From positions 1 through 64,000 of the forward strand of contig NZ_BCTC01000019.1 of assembly GCF_001571085.1 (NCBI RefSeq): a stretch of DNA of 64,000 nt, written 5' to 3'. A program made the translations under genes and the position numbers. The notes beneath the pieces were generated by a model that searched no databases, was not told where the DNA came from, and was given only the letters and a program-made list of their open reading frames with translations. Positions 58,066-64,000 of this stretch are shown piece after piece. Position 1 is the first letter of the stretch; every line of letters begins with the position of its first letter. This stretch comes from Azohydromonas lata NBRC 102462 (lineage in GTDB: Bacteria > Pseudomonadota > Gammaproteobacteria > Burkholderiales > Burkholderiaceae_C).

Positions 58066-58962
58066 TTACTGGCCCTTGGCGGCAGCGACCTGCGCGGCCA
58101 CTTCGGCGGCGAAGTCGTCGACCTTCTTCTCGATGCCCTCGCCCACCACGTACAGCGTGAAGCCCTTCACCGTGGTCTGCTTTTCCTTGAGCATCGCGCC
58201 CACGGTCTGCTTGCCGTCGGCGGCCTTCACGAAAACCTGGTCCAGCAGCGAGACTTCCTTGAGGAACTTCTGCACCGAGCCTTCGACCATCTTGGTCACG
58301 ATCTCGGCGGGCTTGCCGCTCTCGGCAGCCTTCTCGGCGGCGATCTTGCGCTCCTTCTCGACCAGCTCAGGCGCCACTTCGGCACCGGAGAGGGCTGCGG
58401 GCTTCATGGCCGCCACGTGCATGGCCACGTCCTTGGCCGCCACTTCGTCGCCTTCGAATTCCACGATCACGCCGATGCGCGTGCCGTGCAGGTACGAGGC
58501 CAGCTTGCCGCCGTCCGCGTAGCGCTTGAAGCGGCGGATGGACATGTTCTCGCCGATCTTGCCGATCAGGCCCTTGCGCACGTCTTCCACGGTGGGGCCG
58601 AAGCCGTCCTGGTCCAGCGGCAGCGCGCCGATGGCTTCCACGTCGGCCGGGTTGTGCTCGGCGATCAGGCCGGCAATGCTCTTGGCCAGGGCCAGGAAGG
58701 AATCGTTCTTGGTGACGAAGTCGGTTTCGCAGTTGACTTCGACCAGCGCGCCGACGTTGCCGTTGACGGCAGCGGCCACGACGCCTTCGGCGGTCACGCG
58801 CGAGGCGGCCTTGCCGGCCTTGTTGCCGAGCTTGACGCGCAGGATCTCTTCAGCGCGGTCCATGTCGCCGTCAGCTTCGGTCAGCGCCTTCTTGCACTCC
58901 ATCATCGGCGCGTCGGTCTTGGCACGCAGCGCGGCGACCATGCTTGCGGTAATTGCGGGCAT
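58066..58962 (-). CDS. tsf: Elongation factor Ts
   Basis: Guanine nucleotide exchange factor for EF-Tu (298 aa). The N-terminal UBA-like domain and the exchange site read [20 protein letters not shown]. The core contains [20 protein letters not shown] and the C-terminal [18 protein letters not shown]. It is separated from rpsB by 78 bases that hold an attenuator-like hairpin. Confidence 0.98.
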   Translation of the reverse strand: MPAITASMVAALRAKTDAPMMECKKALTEADGDMDRAEEILRVKLGNKAGKAASRVTAEGVVAAAVNGNVGALVEVNCETDFVTKNDSFLALAKSIAGLIAEHNPADVEAIGALPLDQDGFGPTVEDVRKGLIGKIGENMSIRRFKRYADGGKLASYLHGTRIGVIVEFEGDEVAAKDVAMHVAAMKPAALSGAEVAPELVEKERKIAAEKAAESGKPAEIVTKMVEGSVQKFLKEVSLLDQVFVKAADGKQTVGAMLKEKQTTVKGFTLYVVGEGIEKKVDDFAAEVAAQVAAAKGQ

Positions 58963-58984
58963 ATGAATCTCCAGTGATTGTGAA

Positions 58985-59008
58985 AAGGGGGCTGAAAGCA
59001 GCCCCCTT
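58985..59008 (-). terminator. Attenuator between rpsB and tsf
   Basis: AAGGGGGCTG (58985-58994) pairs with CAGCCCCCTT (58999-59008) over a 4-nt loop, and on the minus strand the stem runs into TTTT. Since tsf has no evident promoter of its own, partial read-through is expected. Confidence 0.75.
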
Positions 59009-59040
59009 CGTCAGGCCGGTCGCATCCGGCGCGTGATCGA

Positions 59041-59787
59041 TCAGGCCTCGGCCTGGACCTCGACGAATTCGTCGCCGCCGCTGGACACGGCCTGCACCAG
59101 CTCGTTGGTGGCGTTGGCCTTGCCTTCCAGCACCGCGTCAGCCACGGCGCGGGCGTACAGCGCCACGGCCTTGGCCGAGTCGTCGTTGCCCGGGATCACG
59201 TAGTCGATGCCGTCCGGCGAGTGGTTGGTGTCCACCACGCCCACCACCGGAATGCCCAGCTTCTTGGCTTCGGCCACGGCGATCTTGTGGTAGCCCACGT
59301 CGATCACGAACAGGGCGTCAGGCAGCGCGGCCAGATCACCGATGCCGCCGATGTCCTTTTCCAGCTTGGCGATCTCGCGCTGGAACATCAGGGCTTCCTT
59401 CTTGATCGAAGGCTGCGTGCCGGCTTCGACTTGAGCCTGCATGTCCTTGAGCTTCTTCAGCGAGCCCTTGACCGTCTTGAAGTTGGTCAGCATGCCGCCC
59501 AGCCAACGCTGGTCAACAAAGGGCATGCCGCAGCGCTGGGCTTCCAGGGCGACGATGTCGCGAGCCTGGCGCTTGGTGCCGACCATCAGGACGGTGCCGC
59601 GCTTGGACGACAGGTTGCGCACGAACTTCATCGCTTCCTCGAACAGCGGCTGCGTCTTTTCGAGGTTGATGATGTGAATCTTGTTGCGATGGCCGTAGAT
59701 GTACGGAGCCATCTTGGGGTTCCAGAAGCGGGTCTGGTGGCCGAAATGCACACCGGCTTCCAGCATTTCACGCATGCTGACGGACAT
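59041..59787 (-). CDS. rpsB: 30S ribosomal protein S2
   Basis: Small-subunit protein (248 aa) needed for S1 binding. It starts [20 protein letters not shown] and has [40 protein letters not shown] and [20 protein letters not shown]. The ATG at 59787 is the family start, while in-frame sequence back to 59949 is the untranslated leader. It heads the rpsB-tsf-pyrH-frr cluster. Confidence 0.98.
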   Translation of the reverse strand: MSVSMREMLEAGVHFGHQTRFWNPKMAPYIYGHRNKIHIINLEKTQPLFEEAMKFVRNLSSKRGTVLMVGTKRQARDIVALEAQRCGMPFVDQRWLGGMLTNFKTVKGSLKKLKDMQAQVEAGTQPSIKKEALMFQREIAKLEKDIGGIGDLAALPDALFVIDVGYHKIAVAEAKKLGIPVVGVVDTNHSPDGIDYVIPGNDDSAKAVALYARAVADAVLEGKANATNELVQAVSSGGDEFVEVQAEA

Positions 59788-59816
59788 GGAAGTTCTCCAA
59801 AAGGTTGGGTCTTGAA

Positions 59817-59878
59817 GCCGGCGCGAACCCCTGCACGGGGGCATCAAACACCCCTGAGGAGCACCTTGGATCGCCGGC
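59817..59878 (-). promoter_or_regulatory. Possible structured S2 leader of rpsB
   Basis: GCCGGCG (59817-59823) pairs with CGCCGGC (59872-59878), enclosing a G/C-rich hairpin region with CCCC (59828-59831) near GGGGG (59837-59841). It lies in the leader between the promoter and the rpsB start, where autogenous S2-binding structures occur in other bacteria. No sequence match to a known rpsB leader class was established. Confidence 0.4.
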
Positions 59879-59939
59879 ATCGCGAGTCGTTTTCCGCCAC
59901 GCAACCGGCCACCATGGCCGGCTGGGGAAAAACCCGAAG

Positions 59940-59948
59940 ATTGTAGCA
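59940..59948 (-). promoter_or_regulatory. Extended -10 promoter of rpsB
   Basis: Minus-strand TGCTACAAT: five of six -10 matches plus the extended TG. No good -35 is seen. It has the same style as the rpsF promoter (TGCTATAAT). The predicted leader is about 145 bases. Confidence 0.6.
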
Positions 59949-60011
59949 CCTGCGCACAGCGCTCGCCGACCGTTGCCCCCCTGCACCGCTTGGGCTAGCC
60001 TGCGCCGCGCC

Positions 60012-61508
60012 ATGCAAGCCATCACCGTCCCGGACCACGATTTCCCTTTGCACGACCTGAGCGCCACGCGGCGCCTGGAGCAGCGCGCGCTGGCCGCCGT
60101 ACCGCCGGGCACGCTGGTGGCGCGCGCGGGCCTGTCCACGGCGCGACTGGCTCTGGCACTGGCGCCGCACGCGCGCCACTGCTGGGTGCTGGCCGGCCCG
60201 GGACACAACGGCGCCGACGCGCTGGAAGCCGCTTTCCACCTGGCACGCAGCGGCCGCTGCGTGACGGCCAGCGTGTTTGCGCGCGACGAGCAAGCCATCG
60301 TGCCCGCGGCGGCGCAGTCGCTGCAGCGAGCCTGCGATGCCGGCGCGAACATCCTGCTCAACGACCCGGCCGCGCCGCACGGCTGCGCACTCGCGCTGGA
60401 CGGACTGCTGGGCATAGGCAGCGCCCGCCCCATCGAAGGTGCCATGGCGCAGGCCGTGCACGGCTTCAACGCCATTGAGGGCACGCGGCTGGCGGTGGAC
60501 GTGCCGTCAGGGCTGGACGCCGGCACCGGCGCCACGGCCGGCGCCGCCGTGGCCCAGGCCACGGACACGCTGACCATGCTCAACCTCAAGGCGGGCCTGT
60601 TCACCGGCGCCGGGCGCGCCCACTGCGGCCGCATCTGGCTCGCACCCCTGGACGTGCAGGACGACGAGCCGCCCCAGGCCTGGCTGGCCGGCCGCGCCCT
60701 GCACATGGCCATGCGCACGCCGCGCGGCCATGCGCAGCACAAGGGCAGTTACGGCGATGCCTTCATCGTCGCCGGTGCGCTGGGCATGCACGGCGCGGCG
60801 CTGCTGGCGGCGCGCGCGGCACTGTCCGCGGGCGCCGGCCGCGTCTACCTCAGCCTGCTGGAAGGCTCCATGCCGCTGGACCCGACCCGGCCGGAGCTGA
60901 TGCAGCGCGACGCGCTCTGGAATGCCGGTGCCGAACGCCTGGGTACCGCGACCGTGCTGTGCGGTTGCGGCGGCGGCAAGGCCGCAGCCGCCACCTTGCC
61001 GCCGCTGCTGGAGCAGGCTGCGCGGCTGGTGATCGACGCCGACGGCCTCAATGCCCTGGCTGCGGACGGGTCACTGGCCACGGCCCTGCGCGAGCGCGAC
61101 GGCCGCGGCCAGGCCACGGTACTGACGCCACACCCCTTGGAAGCCGCCCGCCTGCTGGACTGCACCGCGGCGCAGGTACAGGCCGACCGCTTGTCTGCCG
61201 CCCAACGGCTCGCTGACGATTTGAAGGCCGTGGTCGTCCTCAAAGGGTCGGGCTCCGTGGTGGCTGCTCCTGGTGCGCTGCCTTACGTCAACGCCACGGG
61301 CAACGCGGCGCTGGCGAGCCCGGGCACGGGGGACGTGCTGGCGGGCTGGATCACCGGGCAATGGAGCACGCATGCCGGCGGCGGCACATCGCTGCAGGCG
61401 CTGGTGGCAGCCACCGTGCAGCTTCACGGCGCGGCCGCCGACGCCCATGCGCAGCACGGCCCGCTGCTGGCACTGGATTTGATTGGTGCCATGCAACGCC
61501 TGGCGTGA
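60012..61508 (+). CDS. nnrD: Bifunctional NAD(P)H-hydrate epimerase / ADP-dependent NAD(P)H-hydrate dehydratase
   Basis: Repairs hydrated NADH and NADPH. 498 aa, the length of E. coli YjeF/Nnr. Residues 1 to about 220 are the YjeF_N epimerase (VLAGPGHNGADALEAAFHLA, then LDGLLGIGSARPIEGAMAQA, VDVPSGLDAGTG). From about 235 follows the ribokinase-like dehydratase (HKGSYGDAFIVAGALGMHGA, TPHPLEAARLLDCTAAQVQA, VVLKGSGSVVAAP, and NATGNAALASPGTGDVLAGW near the end). The start at ATG 60012 is 67 bases from the divergent rpsB promoter. Both activities appear intact. Confidence 0.95.
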   Translation: MQAITVPDHDFPLHDLSATRRLEQRALAAVPPGTLVARAGLSTARLALALAPHARHCWVLAGPGHNGADALEAAFHLARSGRCVTASVFARDEQAIVPAAAQSLQRACDAGANILLNDPAAPHGCALALDGLLGIGSARPIEGAMAQAVHGFNAIEGTRLAVDVPSGLDAGTGATAGAAVAQATDTLTMLNLKAGLFTGAGRAHCGRIWLAPLDVQDDEPPQAWLAGRALHMAMRTPRGHAQHKGSYGDAFIVAGALGMHGAALLAARAALSAGAGRVYLSLLEGSMPLDPTRPELMQRDALWNAGAERLGTATVLCGCGGGKAAAATLPPLLEQAARLVIDADGLNALAADGSLATALRERDGRGQATVLTPHPLEAARLLDCTAAQVQADRLSAAQRLADDLKAVVVLKGSGSVVAAPGALPYVNATGNAALASPGTGDVLAGWITGQWSTHAGGGTSLQALVAATVQLHGAAADAHAQHGPLLALDLIGAMQRLA

Positions 61509-61588
61509 AGCCCGCCAGGCAGGTTCTCGGCATCAACGTCCAGCCAAGACGGCGAACGCCGGCGACGCACCGCGCCGCCGGGCATTCA

Positions 61589-64000
61589 TCAACTCCGCGC
61601 CTTGCTCTTGCGGGCGGCGGACTTGGCAGCCGATTTGGCGGCGGCCGTCTTGCGGGCCGCACTCTTGCGTGCCCCGCTCTTGCGCGCCGTGCGCGCGGCG
61701 GCCTTGTGGGCGCGGCTTTCCTCCTTGAGCGCTTCCAACTGTTCGACAGCGGAAAGCGGCTGATCGGCACCGGGCTCATCGCCATCGGCACCAAAGCCTT
61801 GCCCCATAGGCGTCGTGGCATGCGGGCGGTCCAGCGGCGGCGTATCCGCGGAAGGCATGTCCGCCAACTCGGCACCGGCGACATCCTGCGCCGCAGAACG
61901 CGGCGTCTCGCCGCCCTTGCGGTTGCGGCGTCCGCGTCCGCCACGCGTCTCACCCTCCACCGCCTTACCCTGCACGCCTCGCCGACCGGTCACGCGAGCC
62001 TCGGCGCCTTCGTGCACAAGACGGAAATCAATGCGGCGGCCGTCCAGGTCCACGCGGCTGACCTGCACCCGCACCCGTGAGCCCACGACATAGCGCACGC
62101 CGGTGCGCTCGCCGCGCAGTTCCTGGCGCGCCTCGTCATAGCGGAAGTACTCGCCGCCCAACTCAGTGATGTGCACCAAACCTTCGACGTAGAGCGCGTC
62201 CAGCGTGACGAACAAGCCGAAGCTGGTGACGGCAGTCACCGTGCCGCTGAACTCCTCGCCCAAGCGGTCGCGCATGTAGCGGCACTTGAGCCAGGCTTCG
62301 ACGTCGCGGGAGGCCTCGTCGGCACGGCGCTCGTTAGCGCTGCAGTGCGCACCGGCGCCTTCCCACATCTCCATTTCCTGCGAATGTCCCTTGGCCTGCT
62401 TGCCGGCCGCACGGGCCTTGGGAGCCTCCTCCAGCGCGCCGCTGGCGATGCGGTAGCGCTTGCCCGCCAGCAGCGCCTTGATGACGCGATGCACCAGCAG
62501 GTCGGGGTAGCGGCGTATGGGGCTGGTGAAGTGGGTATAGGCCTCGTAGGCCAGGCCGAAGTGGCCGGAGTTGGTGGCCGTGTAGATGGCCTGCTGCATG
62601 GAGCGCAGCAGCATGGTGTGGATCTGCTGCGCATCCGGGCGGTCCTTGGTCGCCGCGGCAATCGCGGCGAACTCGCCGGGCGTGGGCTCGTCGCTGACGC
62701 TCAAACCCAACCCCAGCGCGCGCAGGTAGTTCTGCAGCGTCACGCGCTTTTCAGGCGTGGGCCCTTCGTGCACGCGGTACAGCGCCGGATGTTTGTGGTG
62801 GCCGATGAAGTCGGCGGCGCAGACGTTGGCCGCCAGCATGGCCTCCTCGATCAGCCGGTGCGCCTCGGTGCGCACGCGCGGCACGATTTTCTCGATGCGG
62901 CCATTGGCATCGCACACGATCTGCGTCTCGGTGGTATCGAAGTCCACTGCGCCACGGCTGCCGCGGCGCTTAAGCAGCGCGCGGTACACCTCGTGCAGGT
63001 GAAGCAGGTGCGGCACCAGGTCCGCGCGGCGCCCGGCTTCAGGACCGCGCGTGTTGCTCAGGATGGCAGCAACCTCGGTATAGGTCAGCCGCGCATGCGA
63101 ACAGATCACCGCGGGAAAGAACTGGTAGGCATGCAGCTCGCCGTCCTCGCGCACGAGCATGTCGCACACCATGGACAGCCGTTCCTGCAGCGGGTTGAGC
63201 GAGCACAGCCCGTTGGAGAGCTTCTCCGGCAGCATGGGAATGACCCGGCGCGGGAAGTAGACGGACGTCGCCCGCTCGTAAGCATCCTCGTCCAGCGCCT
63301 CGCCGGGCTTGACGTAGTGGCTCACGTCGGCAATGGCCACGATCAAGCGCCAGCCTTTGAAGGCGCTCTTGCCGCGTCCCGCAGCATGCGGCTCGCAGTA
63401 GACGGCATCGTCGAAGTCGCGCGCATCCTCGCCGTCTATGGTGACCAGCGGCACGTCGGTGAGGTCGATGCGGTGGCGACGATCCGCAGGCCTGAGCTTC
63501 TCCGGCAAGGCCGCCGCCTGCGCCAGCGTCTCAGGCGAGAAGCGGTGCGGCACCTCGTACTTGCGCACCGCGATCTCGATCTCCATGCCCGGATCGTCGA
63601 TCTCGCCGAGCACCTCGGTGACGCGGCCCACCGGCTGCGAGTACATCGAAGGTTCCTCGGTGAGCTCTATGGCCACCACCTGCCCCGCCGTGGCGCTGCC
63701 CGTGGCGTTCTTGGGAATGAGGATGTCCTGCCCGTAGCGCTTGTCCTCAGGCGCCACCAGCCAGACCCCGTTCTCATGCAGAAGGCGGCCGATGATGGGC
63801 GTGCGCCTGCGCTCCAGTATCTCCAGTACCCGGCCTTCCGGCCGGCCCTTGCGGTCGTAGCGCACGATGCGCACGCGCACGCGGTCGCGATGCAGCACCG
63901 AGCGCATCTCCTGCGGCGAGAGATAGACGTCGCCTTCTCCCTGGCGCAACAAGAAGCCGTGGCCATCGCGATGGCCTTGCACTACACCCTCGACTTCGCT
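61589..64000 (-). CDS. rnr: Ribonuclease R (5' end beyond the window)
   Basis: Processive 3'-5' exoribonuclease for structured RNA. 803 residues are present; the frame stays open to the right edge, where it reads SEVEGVVQGHRDGHGFLLRQ. The N-terminal helix-turn-helix and start are therefore missing from view. Cold-shock domains lie first, then the RNB catalytic domain with VTIDGEDARDFDDAVYCEP (metal-binding Asp cluster), SNGLCSLNPLQERLSMVCDM, and GHFGLAYEAYTHFTSPIRRY. The S1 domain (FSGTVTAVTSFGLFVTLDAL) is followed by a long basic tail rich in Lys, Ala and Arg that could bind RNA. The GTG at 63982 is not needed as a start. Confidence 0.95.
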   Translation of the reverse strand, partial: SEVEGVVQGHRDGHGFLLRQGEGDVYLSPQEMRSVLHRDRVRVRIVRYDRKGRPEGRVLEILERRRTPIIGRLLHENGVWLVAPEDKRYGQDILIPKNATGSATAGQVVAIELTEEPSMYSQPVGRVTEVLGEIDDPGMEIEIAVRKYEVPHRFSPETLAQAAALPEKLRPADRRHRIDLTDVPLVTIDGEDARDFDDAVYCEPHAAGRGKSAFKGWRLIVAIADVSHYVKPGEALDEDAYERATSVYFPRRVIPMLPEKLSNGLCSLNPLQERLSMVCDMLVREDGELHAYQFFPAVICSHARLTYTEVAAILSNTRGPEAGRRADLVPHLLHLHEVYRALLKRRGSRGAVDFDTTETQIVCDANGRIEKIVPRVRTEAHRLIEEAMLAANVCAADFIGHHKHPALYRVHEGPTPEKRVTLQNYLRALGLGLSVSDEPTPGEFAAIAAATKDRPDAQQIHTMLLRSMQQAIYTATNSGHFGLAYEAYTHFTSPIRRYPDLLVHRVIKALLAGKRYRIASGALEEAPKARAAGKQAKGHSQEMEMWEGAGAHCSANERRADEASRDVEAWLKCRYMRDRLGEEFSGTVTAVTSFGLFVTLDALYVEGLVHITELGGEYFRYDEARQELRGERTGVRYVVGSRVRVQVSRVDLDGRRIDFRLVHEGAEARVTGRRGVQGKAVEGETRGGRGRRNRKGGETPRSAAQDVAGAELADMPSADTPPLDRPHATTPMGQGFGADGDEPGADQPLSAVEQLEALKEESRAHKAAARTARKSGARKSAARKTAAAKSAAKSAARKSKARS

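Overview
The window is a high-GC, gene-dense chromosomal segment from a betaproteobacterium, most probably Burkholderiales, family Comamonadaceae (Acidovorax/Alicycliphilus-like). The assignment rests on several features seen together: Bug-type tripartite tricarboxylate transporter genes with a TctD/TctE pair, a Burkholderiales-type OmpC-like porin, a short H-NS-family protein, a sigma-70 factor with a Lys/Ala-rich N-terminal extension, a priB gene inside the rpsF-rpsR-rplI operon, and the gene order rpsB-tsf-pyrH-frr-uppS-cdsA-dxr-rseP-bamA-skp-lpxD-fabZ-lpxA-lpxB-rnhB. No rRNA, tRNA, CRISPR array, insertion sequence or phage gene was found.

Layout. 0.5-5.4 kb: a branched-chain amino acid (or related) ABC importer (livJ, livH, a fused livM-livG, livF). 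5.6-8.1 kb: argA (arginine synthesis), yggX (iron/oxidative stress), an H-NS-family gene and a possible structured RNA. 8.2-15.1 kb: dnaG and rpoD (the macromolecular synthesis pair), a class III cyclase/FHA protein and hemH. 15.2-21.7 kb: a porin, the tctCBA carboxylate uptake operon and the divergent tctDE two-component system. 21.7-26.1 kb: heat-shock genes hslR, grpE, dnaK and dnaJ, with sigma-32-like promoters before grpE and dnaK. 26.2-30.1 kb: two divergent membrane alkaline-phosphatase-fold enzymes, an LTA-synthase/sulfatase-like protein and an EptA-like lipid A phosphoethanolamine transferase. 30.2-34.7 kb: a PA0069-type radical SAM gene behind a near-perfect LexA box, dnaB, and rpsF-priB-rpsR-rplI. 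34.8-38.3 kb: ppsA and, divergent from it, its regulator ppsR. 38.3-43.1 kb: an accessory island of four co-oriented genes with lower GC and different codon use. 43.1-44.7 kb: a TetR regulator divergent from a short-chain dehydrogenase. 44.7-60 kb: the envelope/translation cluster, all on the minus strand and largely joined by ATGA stop-start overlaps. 60-64 kb: the NAD(P)HX repair enzyme and the 3' part of rnr (RNase R), whose 5' end lies beyond the window.

Most of the window is core housekeeping. The part that may be undescribed is the 38.7-43.1 kb island. It encodes a secreted TTHB210-like (DUF5602) protein with an EF-hand-like loop, a flavin monooxygenase/reductase, a PduX-like GHMP kinase and a CobD/HisC-like PLP enzyme. 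PduX and CobD relatives normally make the aminopropanol phosphate arm of cobalamin, but no other cobalamin gene is present. A small dedicated pathway for a phosphorylated amino acid or amino alcohol is therefore a testable alternative. Other points worth a look are the predicted leaderless SOS gene, a structured intergenic RNA before dnaG, tandem palindromes upstream of ppsA and a possible rpsB leader.
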